From JAWKSY01 sp041402125 (lineage in GTDB: Bacteria > Planctomycetota > GCA-002687715 > DRQF01): DNA of 64,000 bases. Of this stretch, positions 27,290-35,893 are shown in pieces. Position 1 is the stretch's first letter; every line of letters starts with the position of its first letter. The stretch is taken from NCBI GenBank assembly GCA_041402125.1, contig JAWKSY010000002.1, forward strand, positions 248,001-312,000, read 5' to 3'. The position numbers were made by a program, and so were the translations under genes. A model generated the notes under the pieces. That model had not been told where the DNA came from. It was given only the letters and a program-made list of their open reading frames with translations, and did not search any database.

Positions 27290-28132
27290 TCAGCGGAGCT
27301 GGCGGGCGAGCTCGTCGGCCTGCTGGAAGGCGTTCTCGACGGTGGCGACGACGTGATCGGGCTCGAGGTCGTGGTCCTGCCGCGCCGCCTCGACGATGCG
27401 CTCGACGTCGGGGTAGCGCTCGCCCTCGCGGACGAAGGACACGAGACGGACCGCGGCGAGGACCTCCGAGGAGTCGTCGTGGTGGTTCTCGATCGGGTGC
27501 AGGATGCCTTCGGGGATCCCCCAGTGTTCGCCGAGGAGCCGGCCGACGGAGCCGTGCGTGAGGCCGATCGCGTCGTTCTCCATCACCGAGAGGTCGGGGA
27601 CCTGCTGCGAGTCCGAGAACCACTCGCGGAGCACGGGCGCGTAGTCGTCGCCCCGGGCCGCGGCGAGGACGGGCACCGCCATGTCCTGGAGGACGCCGAT
27701 CGTGAAGCACTCCATCGCCTGCGCGGGGTGGAGCTGCTCGGCGAGCGAGCGCGCCAGGGCGCCGCGTCGCAGCGAGCCGCGCCAGAAGCGCGTGTCGTCG
27801 AAGCAGGCGGCGGGCTCGCGCGGGAGCGCCTCCCGCACCGTGAGGCCGAGCACCAGCGATTCGAGACGCCCGCGGCCGAGCACGCAGACCGCGTGGCGCG
27901 CGTCGGTGACCTTGCCGTCGAGGCCGAAGGCGGCCGAGTTGACCATCTGGAGCAGCCGGACCATGAGCGCGGGATTGGCGTTCACGCCCTCCGCGATCTC
28001 CATCGTGTCGGCGTCGGGATCGCGCAGCCGGCGGAGGAGCGAGATCGACGAGGCGCGGAAATTCGGCGGCACGTATCCGCGGAGGGCCTCGTCGAGGGCG
28101 AAGGTGTCGTGTCGTTCGATTCGCGTCGTCAT
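27290..28132 (-). CDS. HDOD-domain signalling protein
   Basis: This 280-residue cytoplasmic protein starts at ATG 28132, four bases after the stop of the upstream channel gene. The HDOD pattern is clear: PPNFRASSISLLRRLRDPDAD, MEIAEGVNANPALMVRLLQMVNSAAFG and ARHAVCVLGRGRLESLVLGL. The later helices carry EHWGIPEGILHPIENHHDD. HDOD proteins lack a full HD phosphodiesterase site and act in signalling by protein interaction, often with cyclic-di-GMP networks. Close coupling to the channel suggests a joint sensory role (inference). Confidence 0.88.
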   Translation of the reverse strand: MTTRIERHDTFALDEALRGYVPPNFRASSISLLRRLRDPDADTMEIAEGVNANPALMVRLLQMVNSAAFGLDGKVTDARHAVCVLGRGRLESLVLGLTVREALPREPAACFDDTRFWRGSLRRGALARSLAEQLHPAQAMECFTIGVLQDMAVPVLAAARGDDYAPVLREWFSDSQQVPDLSVMENDAIGLTHGSVGRLLGEHWGIPEGILHPIENHHDDSSEVLAAVRLVSFVREGERYPDVERIVEAARQDHDLEPDHVVATVENAFQQADELARQLR

Positions 28133-28136
28133 CGTC

Positions 28137-29159
28137 TCATCCCGCGCGTCGGGCCAGCTTCTCGGAGAGGATGCTCAGCAGGCCGCCGAGCATGACGTAA
28201 CCCAGAACGGCCTGCGAAACGGCCAGCATCTGGGCGGGAACGGAGGCGGGGACCGCGTCGCCGTAGCCGAGCGTCGTCATCGTGACGATGCTGAAGTAGA
28301 GCGGCGAGAACCAGGTCCGGTGATCGCCGTAGTCGATGTCCACGAAGTGATAGGCGAAGGCGAAGAAGAGCGACATCGCCCCCGTGCAGGTGATCCAGCG
28401 TTCCACGCTGCGTCCACAGTCACTCGTCAGCTTCCAGACGTGATAGAGGATGGGGTTCGCCCGCTGGAACTCGTCGAGGAAGTTCTGGTCGGCCACCCAG
28501 CGGCGGAAGCCGTAGGCGTGGGAGGCCTGGACGTCTCGGGCGTCGGCTCCGATCCAGTCCGCGGTGCGGAAGCCGACGAGATCACCGACCTGGGCGCCGC
28601 GCAGCACGGCGTCGCGGAACACGCCATCGTCGACGTGGGCGTCCGAGAGATCCGCGTCGACGAAGGAGGCGCCGGTGAAGTCCGCGCCCGTGAGGCGGGC
28701 GTCGCGCAGGCGAGCGCGGTCGAGACGCGCGCGCAGCAACCGCGCTCCGCTCAGTTCGACTCCGGGAAGGGAGGCGCCCTCGAGATCCGCCTCGTTGAGG
28801 CTTGCGTCGACCAGCTTCGCACGCCCGAATCCGGCTCGCTTCGCCTTCACGCGCTCGAGATTCGCTCCGGTCAGATTGGCGTCGCCGAACTCGGCCTCTT
28901 CCATCTGCGCCTCGAAGAAGCTCGCGCCGGCGAGATCCGCGCCGAAGAAACAGGTGCCGACGAGGCGGCAGCGAGAGAGGTCGGCCCCGGAGAGGTCGCG
29001 TCCGGCCAGGTCGAGTTCGGACAGATCCAGGCCGACGAGGCGTGCGCCGCGAAGGTCGGGTATCTCGGCGGACCCTCCCGCGCGCAGGGCGAGGAGCCAG
29101 TCCGGTCCGCGCGTACTCGTCCGTCGGGCTGGTTTCGGCGCGATCTCCTCGTCCTTCAC
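28137..29159 (-). CDS. Pentapeptide-repeat protein fused to a two-TM potassium channel
   Basis: The start is GTG 29159 (VKDEEIAPKP), giving 340 residues. Residues about 30-190 are a continuous pentapeptide-repeat beta-helix (LDLSELDLAGRDLSGADLSR). After a helical linker come TM1 (TGAMSLFFAFAYHFV), a pore loop with the K+ selectivity filter TMTTLGYGDAVP, and TM2 (LAVSQAVLGYVMLGGLLSIL). The pore layout is that of bacterial Kir/KcsA-like channels. The cytoplasmic beta-helix may gate the channel or bind partners. Pentapeptide-channel fusions occur in some bacteria and cyanobacteria. The HDOD gene follows after four bases. Confidence 0.85.
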   Translation of the reverse strand: MKDEEIAPKPARRTSTRGPDWLLALRAGGSAEIPDLRGARLVGLDLSELDLAGRDLSGADLSRCRLVGTCFFGADLAGASFFEAQMEEAEFGDANLTGANLERVKAKRAGFGRAKLVDASLNEADLEGASLPGVELSGARLLRARLDRARLRDARLTGADFTGASFVDADLSDAHVDDGVFRDAVLRGAQVGDLVGFRTADWIGADARDVQASHAYGFRRWVADQNFLDEFQRANPILYHVWKLTSDCGRSVERWITCTGAMSLFFAFAYHFVDIDYGDHRTWFSPLYFSIVTMTTLGYGDAVPASVPAQMLAVSQAVLGYVMLGGLLSILSEKLARRAG

Positions 29160-29269
29160 GGCTTCCCCCGTCTCCTCTCGCGACGTCCGAGTCGGACACC
29201 TTCTTTCCCGAATCCTGATCGGCCGCCGGGACAGTCCGACCGAAGGGAATCCGAAGGCGGGGCGGGAGT

Positions 29270-30403
29270 TCAGTCGGCCCGGAGGTCGCGGAGGGCCCGG
29301 CGGCAGTTGAGGCTCTGCAGCCCGTCGAGCCGCTCGAGCACGGCGTGCCGGTCCAGGCCGGTGAGGCGGTCGTACCCCTCGCGACGGCGGCGCCAGGACG
29401 CGAGGCGGGCGCTCGCGTCGGGAAGGAGCGGGGCGCGGACCCAGTCGGAGAGCGCCATGCGGTGGCGCGGGGCGTGGCAGTCGAGCGCGAGACCGGTGGT
29501 CTCGACGAGTACGGCAGCCAGGCGGAGCGCCTCGCGGCTCTCCTCGCGGCGGGCGCGCAGGAGGAGGAGTTCGGAGCTGAGGATGAGCCGCGGAACGTCT
29601 GCGTCCCATTCGTCCCGGAAGCCCGGCCGCGCGAGGCGCAGCTCGCCGGCGGCGAGGCGTTCGTGCGCGACGACGAGGATCTCCCAGTCGAGGCGACCCG
29701 CCTCGTCGGCGAAGGCGCGGCGGAGCAGGCTCTCGTGGTGCGCGGCGACCGCGTCCAGCGCGGGGAGCGCGGCCGGCGAGGGCTCGTCGAGGGCGAGGCG
29801 GCCGCGACGGCGCTCGGCGAGGAGCGGGGCCAGCGCCAGACGCGCGCGGCGGTCGGCCGCGGGCAGCGCGCCGCGGGCTCGACCGGCGGGCTGCAGGCGA
29901 TCGCCGTCCGGATCGACGAAGCCGTCGATCTGCGGGTGGGTCGTGGTCTCCAGGTCCTGCGCGAAGACGCGCGCGCGTCGGGCGAGATCGTCGCCGTCGG
30001 CCGCGGCGGCGGCGAGGATCCGGTGCCGAGCCTCCCGGAGGTGCCGCAGCGCGGCGAGTCGTCTCGCGCGACGTTCCTCGGCGCCGAGCACGCGGTAGTT
30101 CGGGACGGAGGCTCCGGCGTCGTCGAGCTCGCGATCGCGGGCCGTCGGGAGGCGGAGGGGCTCGCCCTCGACGTCGATCTCGAGCAGGGCCTCGCGGGCG
30201 CCGCGGACGAGCGGCGGCACCTCGACGCGCAGGAGGCCGGCCTGGAGTCGCGCCGAGGTCGCGCGCCCCTCGACGGTCACGCCCGCCAGCCAGGAGCGGG
30301 TGAGACCGACCGGGATCGCGATGCGTCGGCCGAGCGCCTCGCCGCGCGCGAGCGCGCGGAGTCGCTGCCCGCGCACCGTCGCCAGTCCCCCGAGCGCGCT
30401 CAT
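29270..30403 (-). CDS. Unrecognised 377-residue protein
   Basis: ATG 30403 overlaps the stop of the upstream gene (ATGA), so the two are coupled. The N-terminal third is beta-rich with PilZ-like size and hydrophobic pattern (RIAIPVGLTRSWLAGVTVEG; LLRVEVPPLVRGAREALLEIDV), though the PilZ RxxxR signature is not clear. The rest is helical and Arg/Leu-rich, ending LQSLNCRRALRDLRAD. There is no signal peptide and no TM. The family is unknown to me. It may be a cytoplasmic scaffold or regulator, but nothing supports a specific role. Confidence 0.6.
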   Translation of the reverse strand: MSALGGLATVRGQRLRALARGEALGRRIAIPVGLTRSWLAGVTVEGRATSARLQAGLLRVEVPPLVRGAREALLEIDVEGEPLRLPTARDRELDDAGASVPNYRVLGAEERRARRLAALRHLREARHRILAAAAADGDDLARRARVFAQDLETTTHPQIDGFVDPDGDRLQPAGRARGALPAADRRARLALAPLLAERRRGRLALDEPSPAALPALDAVAAHHESLLRRAFADEAGRLDWEILVVAHERLAAGELRLARPGFRDEWDADVPRLILSSELLLLRARREESREALRLAAVLVETTGLALDCHAPRHRMALSDWVRAPLLPDASARLASWRRRREGYDRLTGLDRHAVLERLDGLQSLNCRRALRDLRAD

Positions 30404-30825
30404 GCCTCGAGCACCTCCGCGACGACGACGTGCTCGAGCGAGCCGAGATGGAGGCGACCGAGGAGCTCCTGCCGGAGGTCGGTCCGGTGGGCCCGGAAGA
30501 TGCCGTCCTCGATCCGTCCGAGGTGTCCGACGAGTCGCAGCTCCTGTCCGGCCGCGCGGACGCGCCCGCCGGAGAGTTCGTGGTGGGGGCGGAGGTTGAG
30601 GGACCAGTGCTCGGCGCTCCCGACGAGCTTCCAGCCGCGGAAGAGCGCGAGGACCCGGTCCTCGATCTCCGCCATCGCGTAGCGCGTTTCCCGCTCCTCG
30701 GCGCAGCGCATCATCTGCGCGAGCAGGCCGATCTCCGGGTCGAGACGCAGCTCCGCCGGCCGCGACGGATCCAGTCCGCCGAAGTCGACGATGCTCGCCA
30801 GTTCGATCCGGAGCAGGAAGGGCAC
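30400..30825 (-). CDS. Unrecognised 141-residue protein
   Basis: GTG 30825 (VPFLLRIELASIVDFGG) is the most likely start, as upstream codons look non-coding. The protein has a central helix (LLAQMMRCAEERETRYAMAEIEDRV) followed by short strands and a beta-rich end (LGRLHLGSLEHVVVAEVLEA). There is no signal peptide and no TM. It is translated with the 29270-30403 protein through ATGA overlap. A possible -10 lies 60 bases upstream. Confidence 0.55.
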   Translation of the reverse strand: MPFLLRIELASIVDFGGLDPSRPAELRLDPEIGLLAQMMRCAEERETRYAMAEIEDRVLALFRGWKLVGSAEHWSLNLRPHHELSGGRVRAAGQELRLVGHLGRIEDGIFRAHRTDLRQELLGRLHLGSLEHVVVAEVLEA

Positions 30826-30884
30826 GGACGGAGGTCTCGGGGCGACGAGGGAATCCGGGCCCGAACGCGGCCCCGGCGCCCCCG

Positions 30885-30893
30885 ACGATATCA
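30885..30893 (-). promoter_or_regulatory. Possible -10 for the 30825 gene
   Basis: On the minus strand this reads TGATATCGTCGGGG, close to the recurring TGCTATCCTCG motif. It is 60 bases upstream of GTG 30825. Confidence 0.3.
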
Positions 30894-31033
30894 CGCGGGT
30901 CGAGGACCCGATCCTCCATGCCGGATGCGCGCGCGGGGAAGGTGCGAAGATGGGCGAGGGACCGTGCTTGCGGCGGGCGGACGCCGTCGGGCGCATGAAG
31001 ATGCAGTCCGCGAGGCGCGTCTCCGGGCCCGGT

Positions 31034-32821
31034 TCAGTCGCCCTCGAGCTCCTGCCAGCGCTCGAAGGCCCGCTCCATCTCGCGATCGATCTCGGCGAGG
31101 CGCTCCGTCGCCGCCGCGATCTCGGGGCCCGGCTTCCGGTAGAAGTCTGGCTCGGCCATGCGGAGCCCCAGCGCCTCCTTCTCGGCCTCGAGCGTCTCGA
31201 TGAGGCCGGGGAGGGCGGCCAGCTCGGCGCGCTCCTTGTTGCCGAGCTTCCTCGCCTTCGGGGCCCGGCTCGCGGCCGGCGCGGCCGCGGGCTTCGTCGT
31301 CTCGCGCGGGGCGGGCGCCGGGGCGACGGGGCGTTGACGCACCCAGTCCGAATAGCCGCCGACGTACTCGACGACGCGGCCCTCGCCCTCGAAGACGAGG
31401 GTCGAGGTCACGACGTTGTCGAGGAAGTCGCGGTCGTGGCTCACGACGAGCACGGTCCCGGGGAAGTCCGCGAGCCAGGACTCGAGGATCTCGAGCGTCT
31501 CGACGTCGAGGTCATTCGTCGGCTCGTCGAGCACGAGCAGGTTGCAGGGACGCGCGAGGATCGCGGCGAGCTGGAGGCGATTGCGCTCGCCGCCCGAGAG
31601 CTTCCGCACCGGGCCCCGCGCCTGCTCCGGGGTGAAGAGGAAGTCCTCGAGGTAGGAGATGATGTGCCGCGGCACGCCCCCGATGACGACGGTGTCGGCG
31701 TCGGCGCAGACGTTCTCCATCGCCGTCTTGTTCTCGTCGAGTCCGGCGTGGAGCTGGTCGAAGCGCGCGATCTCGACCTTCGTGCCCAGGCGCAGCGTGC
31801 CGCGGCTCGGCTCGAGCTCGCCGAGGAGGGCGCGCACGAGGGTCGTCTTGCCGCAGCCGTTCGGCCCGATGATACCGATGCGGTCGCCGCGCAGGATCTC
31901 GAGGTCGAGATCGCGGAAGACGAACCTGCCGTCGAAGTCGTGGCCGAGGCCCTCGGCCCGCAGCACGAGCCGCCCGGACCGTCCGGCGTCCTGCACCGCA
32001 CCCTTGACCGCCCCCGTGCGCTCCCGCCGGGCGCGGCGCTCCTCCCGCATCTCGAGGAGCGCCTTCACGCGACCCTGGTTGCGCTTGCGGCGCGCCTTGA
32101 CGCCGCGGCGGATCCAGGCCTCCTCCTTGGCGAGCTTCTTGTCGAACTGCGCGCGCGTCTCGGCCTCGGCCTCGAGCTCCCCCTCGCGTCGGGCGAGGTA
32201 GGTCTCGTAGTCGCAGGCGTAGGAGGCCAGGCGGCCCCGGTCGAGATCGAGGATGCGGGTGGCGCGCCGGCGCAGGAAGGCGCGGTCGTGGGTCACGACG
32301 ACGATCGCCCCCGCGTAGCGGTCGAGCAGGTCCTCGAGCCGGAGGATGGCGTCCACGTCGAGGTGGTTCGTCGGCTCGTCGAGGATCAGGAGGTCGGGCT
32401 CCGAGACGAGCGCGCGCGCGAGCAGGACCTGGCGGCGGAGGCCGGCGGAGAGCGAGGTGACGTCGAGCGAACCGTCGAGGGCGAGACCCCGGAGGATCCG
32501 GTCGACGCGCTCGTCGCGGCGCCACTCCTCGTCTTCGGCGTGGATGCCGAGCGCGTCGCGGACGGCGTCGATCACCGTGCCCCGGCCGAGGTCCGGCACG
32601 AGCTGCGGCAGCTCGGCGATACGGACGCCCACGCCGCGCGTGATCTCGCCGTCGTCCGGGGCGAGGCGACCGGCGAGGACGGCGAGGAGACTCGACTTGC
32701 CCGCGCCGTTGCGCCCCACGAGGCCGATACGCTCGCCGGGCTCGATCTGGAGCTGCACGCCCTCGAGGATGGGGGGGCCGTCGAAACGGAGACTCACGTC
32801 GCGGAGTCCGATCAGCGCCAT
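31034..32821 (-). CDS. ABC-F ATPase, Uup/EttA-like
   Basis: This 595-residue cytoplasmic protein has two ABC domains and no TM segments. The start ATG 32821 (MALIGLRDVSLRF) begins the first nucleotide-binding domain directly; sequence upstream looks non-coding. Walker A motifs are GRNGAGKSS and GPNGCGKTT; Walker B motifs are LLILDEPTNHLD and LLVLDEPTNDLD. The first signature is degenerate (LSAGLRRQ) and the second is canonical (LSGGERNRLQLA). A charged linker of 80-90 residues with RRKRNQGRVKALLEMREER lies between. A C-terminal coiled coil (about 525-593) with a Pro/Ala-rich linker is typical of Uup. ABC-F proteins act on the ribosome E site or DNA intermediates. Confidence 0.9.
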   Translation of the reverse strand: MALIGLRDVSLRFDGPPILEGVQLQIEPGERIGLVGRNGAGKSSLLAVLAGRLAPDDGEITRGVGVRIAELPQLVPDLGRGTVIDAVRDALGIHAEDEEWRRDERVDRILRGLALDGSLDVTSLSAGLRRQVLLARALVSEPDLLILDEPTNHLDVDAILRLEDLLDRYAGAIVVVTHDRAFLRRRATRILDLDRGRLASYACDYETYLARREGELEAEAETRAQFDKKLAKEEAWIRRGVKARRKRNQGRVKALLEMREERRARRERTGAVKGAVQDAGRSGRLVLRAEGLGHDFDGRFVFRDLDLEILRGDRIGIIGPNGCGKTTLVRALLGELEPSRGTLRLGTKVEIARFDQLHAGLDENKTAMENVCADADTVVIGGVPRHIISYLEDFLFTPEQARGPVRKLSGGERNRLQLAAILARPCNLLVLDEPTNDLDVETLEILESWLADFPGTVLVVSHDRDFLDNVVTSTLVFEGEGRVVEYVGGYSDWVRQRPVAPAPAPRETTKPAAAPAASRAPKARKLGNKERAELAALPGLIETLEAEKEALGLRMAEPDFYRKPGPEIAAATERLAEIDREMERAFERWQELEGD

Positions 32822-32931
32822 CGTCGATCCTCGGGCCGGTCCAGGGAGCGTCGGCGCCGTCCACCGCGCCCGCTTCCCAGGGTGTCCTCGCCGCGGCGGG
32901 ACACAAGGGGTCTCGTCCGGTTCGGGCCCCG

Positions 32932-32940
32932 TGCTATCCT
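32932..32940 (+). promoter_or_regulatory. Extended -10 promoter upstream of the selenoprotein gene
   Basis: TGCTATCCT is identical to the motif before the ATG at 58513. It lies 111 bases before ATG 33052, giving a leader of about 105 bases with a ribosome site (AAGGAGCAAGGACG). Confidence 0.4.
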
Positions 32941-33051
32941 CGGGGAGCCGGGGGCCGCCCGGCCTCGCCAACACGGATTTCTCCACGACGGGGACACCCG
33001 TGCTCTATGGACGAGGTGCGTGCCGCCACCGTTCGACAAGGAGCAAGGACG

Positions 33052-34236
33052 ATGACGAAGACACTGGGACTGGCCTTCGCGCTGGTCGCCTTCTGGAGCG
33101 GGGGGCTCGTCCTCACCGCCCAGGAGACCGCGGACGCGGCCGAGAAACCGGCCGCGAAGACCTCCGCAAACGACGAGGCCGTGGTGAAGGCCGCGGAAGA
33201 GCGCGCGCGAGTGACCGACGGGGAACTCAACCGCAAGATGAAGGAATACATGGCCGCGGAGCGCGAGAAGTCGCGCGCCGAGGCCGAGAAGGCCAAGGCC
33301 GAGGGGCGGAACGTCCTTCCCGCGATGCGCATGGCGCCGCCGGCCGAGTACTGGGCTGGCGATCTCGCGGTCTGGGAGAAGGCCCTCGCCGGCGAGACCG
33401 GCGCGGCCCGGATCCCCTACCTCTTCCGCGTCGCCCTGATCGCGTCGCGGGCGGAGATGCCGGAGCGCGCCGAGTCGGCGGCGACCGAGCTCGTCGAGAA
33501 GCATCTCGACTCGGCCTCGCTCGGCGACTACGTGGGCGCCATCGCCTACGGGGTCAAGGACCCGAAGCGCGCCGAGCTGCTCGGCACGCTCGAGGCGAAG
33601 AGCCCGCACGGTGACGTCCGCGCGCAGTCGATCGTCTCGCGCGTCGGCGGCGCCCTGAAGCAGGCACCCCTCGACAGCACGGCCTACGCCGCGGCGCGCG
33701 CCTCGGCCGTCAAGGCGATCGCGCTCGCCACGAGCCCGACGCTCAAGGCCGAGATCCAGTCGATGATCGACGGGCGCGAGAAGTTCGCGGAGGGCGTGAT
33801 CGCCCCCGACATCTCGGGCGTCGATCTCGACGGCGTCTCCTTCAAGCTCTCCGACTACAAGGGCAAGATCATCCTGCTCGACTTCTGGGGAGATTGGTGA
33901 GGCCCCTGCCGGGCCCTGTACCCCCACGAGCGGTCGCTCGTGAACGAGATGAAGGATCGTCCCTTCGCCCTGATCGGCGTGAACTCCGACCGTGACCTCG
34001 AGGCGATCCGCGAGATCGTCAAGGAGAAGAACCTCAACTGGCGCTCCTTCCAGAACCAGCCGGAGGGCGCGACCATGGCGATCTCCAAGCACTGGGCCGT
34101 GGAAGGCTGGCCGACCCTCATCGTGCTCGACGAGGAGTTGAGGATCCGCCACCGCAGCCACAACGGACAGGCCGCCTCGGATCTGGCCGTGAAGCTCGTC
34201 GAGGAGCTCGAGAAGAAGTCGGCCCGCAAGGACTGA
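33052..34236 (+). CDS. TlpA/thioredoxin-like selenoprotein, in-frame TGA = selenocysteine
   Basis: ATG 33052, preceded by AAGGAG, starts a signal peptide (LGLAFALVAFWSGGLVLTAQ). A charged helical region (about 35-265) precedes a TlpA-type thioredoxin domain: APDISGVDLDGVSFKLSDYKGKIILLDFWGDW, then TGA (33898-33900), then GPCRALYPHE and on, in the same frame, to PTLIVLDEELRIRHR and TGA 34234-34236. The TGA replaces exactly the first cysteine of the WCGPC site, giving U283 and C286. A hairpin with a GGTC loop lies 32 bases beyond the TGA. The full product is 394 residues, a periplasmic thiol/selenol oxidoreductase. Without Sec insertion only an inactive 282-residue fragment would form. Confidence 0.88.
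33925..33942 (+). promoter_or_regulatory. Putative bacterial SECIS hairpin
   Basis: CACGAGC-GGTC-GCTCGTG forms a perfect seven-pair stem with a four-base loop GGTC. The loop starts 32 bases after the TGA at 33898-33900, within the 16-37 base window known for bacterial SECIS elements, with G in the first loop positions. The E. coli fdhF SECIS loop contains the same GGUC bases. SelB would read it. Confidence 0.75.
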
Positions 34237-34259
34237 CGCGAGTCTCGGCATCACGTGAA

Positions 34260-34291
34260 GGGGGGAGTCCGCGGCGTCGCGGGCTCCCCCC
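34260..34291 (+). terminator. Rho-independent-type hairpin after the selenoprotein gene
   Basis: GGGGGGAGTCCGCG and CGCGGGCTCCCCCC pair over 14 bases with one G-T pair and a GCGT loop. TTCGTCGTT follows, a weak T-rich tail. It begins 24 bases after the stop codon. Confidence 0.65.
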
Positions 34292-34325
34292 TTCGTCGTT
34301 CCCGGGCGGCCTTCGCGTCGATCAG

Positions 34326-34485
34326 AGTCTGTGAACTCATCCCCGCGTCGGCTCGAGACCGCGCGAAACGGCGTCGGTCGAGGAAGGCCGACGAGGCGTA
34401 TCAATGGAAAGATACGGCGAGGAGGCATGACGAAGCCCGGCGCCGTTGCCGCCGGTCGAAGCCGGCGGGGATAGGTTCACAGACT
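34326..34485. mobile_element. MITE-like element, copy 2
   Basis: This 160-bp copy has the same ends (AGTCTGTGAA/TTCACAGACT) and interior as 17632-17790, with about ten substitutions. Flanks are ATCAG on the left and CTCAG on the right, consistent with a TCAG duplication. Again the right flank provides the TGA stop of the minus-strand gene (34487-34489). Confidence 0.85.
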
Positions 34486-34486
34486 C

Positions 34487-35709
34487 TCAGCCGATCCCGA
34501 GCTCGTCGAGGGCGGATGAGAGCTGCGACCAGCGCTGCTCCAGGCTGCCCGTGTAGCCGATCGACATGCGGACGAGGCCCCGCGCGATGCCGGCCGCGGC
34601 GAGATCCTCGTCGGACAGCTCGCTCGAGGTCGAGGCGGCCGAGCAGGACATGAGCGTGTCGTGGTAGCCGAGGCTCACCGCCATGTAGCCGAAGCGGTGG
34701 CGGTTCTGGAGAAGCTCCATCAGCTTCATCGCGATCTGCTCGTCGGCCAGGACGAGGCCGAGCAGACCGCCCGCGCCGTAGCCCGGATTCGAGAGCTCGT
34801 TCAGGAGCGCGTGCTGGGGATGGCTCTCGAGACCGGGGTAGACGACCTCGAGGCCGCGCGCTTCCAGACGGCGGGCGATCTCGAGCGCGCGACGACCGTG
34901 CTCGGCCATCCGCAGCGAGAGGTGGGGAGGCGCATGCTGAGGTCGAAGGCCCGTTGGGGGTCCATCGTCGGCCCGAGCAGCATGACCGTGCCCGTGTGGA
35001 GGTCCATGAGGCGGGAGACGAAGTCCTTCGTCCCGCAGATGGCGCCCGCGATGATGTCGGAGGCGCCGCTCATGTACTTCGTCATGCTGTGGACGACGAC
35101 GTCGGCTCCGAGCCGCGAGGGCGACAGGATCACCGGGCTGAAGGTGTTGTCGACGACGAGCGAGGCCCCGCCCTCGTGCGCGATGTCCGCGAGGCGCGGG
35201 ATGTCCGCCACGACAAGGGTCGGGTTCGAGATGCTCTCGACGTAGACCGCGCGGGTGCGCTCCTCCATGGCCGCCGCGACCGCCTCGTGATCGGTCACGT
35301 CGACGAAGGTCGTGCGGATGCCGCACTTCAGCGGCAGGAACTCCGACAGCAGCGCGAAGGTCCCGCCGTAGAGGGTGTTCGAGGCGACGACGTGGTCACC
35401 GGCGTCGCAGAGCTGCAGGAGGCTGGCCATCACCGCGCCCATGCCGCTCGCGGTCGCGTAGCCGGCCTCGGTGCCTTCCAGCGCCGCGAGCTCGCGACCG
35501 AGGACGTAGACGGTCGGGTTGAAGTGGCGCCCGTAGAGGGAGCAGCCGCCGGCGTCCGGCCCGCGCTGTCCGGCGAAGATCGCCGGCATCGCGTCGGGCG
35601 CCATGACCGTGAAGGTCGTGCTGCGCTCGATGGACATGTTGACGCCGCCGTGCTCGCCGAACTCGTGGCGGAGATTCGCGAGCTCCTCGCGCGGATCGAT
35701 GGGGGACAT
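34487..35709 (-). CDS. Cys/Met-metabolism PLP enzyme (cystathionine gamma-synthase / methionine gamma-lyase family), one frame break
   Basis: ATG 35709 starts about 407 residues of a fold-type I PLP enzyme. YGRHFNPTVYVLGRELAALEG is the substrate/PLP-phosphate region, ASGMGAVMASLLQL the helix after, and VVDNTFSPVILSPSRLGADV precedes the PLP lysine in VVVHSMTKYMSG. The frame breaks near 34932 (one C lost in a C run: MRLPTSRC versus MRLPHLSLRMAEHG) and resumes to the end (GLVRMSIGYTGSLEQRWSQL). The family splits or forms C-S bonds of homocysteine, cysteine or methionine; YGRxFNP resembles methionine gamma-lyase but does not decide the activity. The stop sits at the MITE edge. Confidence 0.88.
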
Positions 35710-35836
35710 GGGGTCTTCTCGTGGTCCGGAGGGGTCGTTGACCGGTCGCGCTCGACGACCGTCCCGGAGCTTCGCTCTCCGGGGAAGTTATCCTGTGCAT
35801 TCGGCGGGCGGACTTCGACCTCGTCTCGAAACGTGA

Positions 35837-35872
35837 ACCGGCCGCCGCCCCCCGGAGGAGCCGGCGGCCGGT
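35837..35872 (-). terminator. Hairpin after the G8-domain gene
   Basis: ACCGGCCGCCG and CGGCGGCCGGT pair perfectly over 11 bases around a 14-base loop. It lies 22 bases beyond the stop of the minus-strand gene 35894-38808. No strong T tract follows, so termination strength is uncertain. Confidence 0.5.
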
Positions 35873-35893
35873 CCTGGTCTCGTGAACGACCGG

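Noticed and set aside
33898..33900. TGA as a true stop making two separate genes or a pseudogene
   Set aside because: The frame is unchanged on both sides, the TGA replaces precisely the catalytic cysteine, and there is no start codon with a ribosome site directly downstream that would give a complete domain.
33901..33918. GGCCC-CTGCC-GGGCC hairpin directly after the TGA as the SECIS
   Set aside because: Its loop lies only about 8 bases from the TGA, too close for a bacterial SECIS; the hairpin at 33925-33942 fits distance and loop sequence better.
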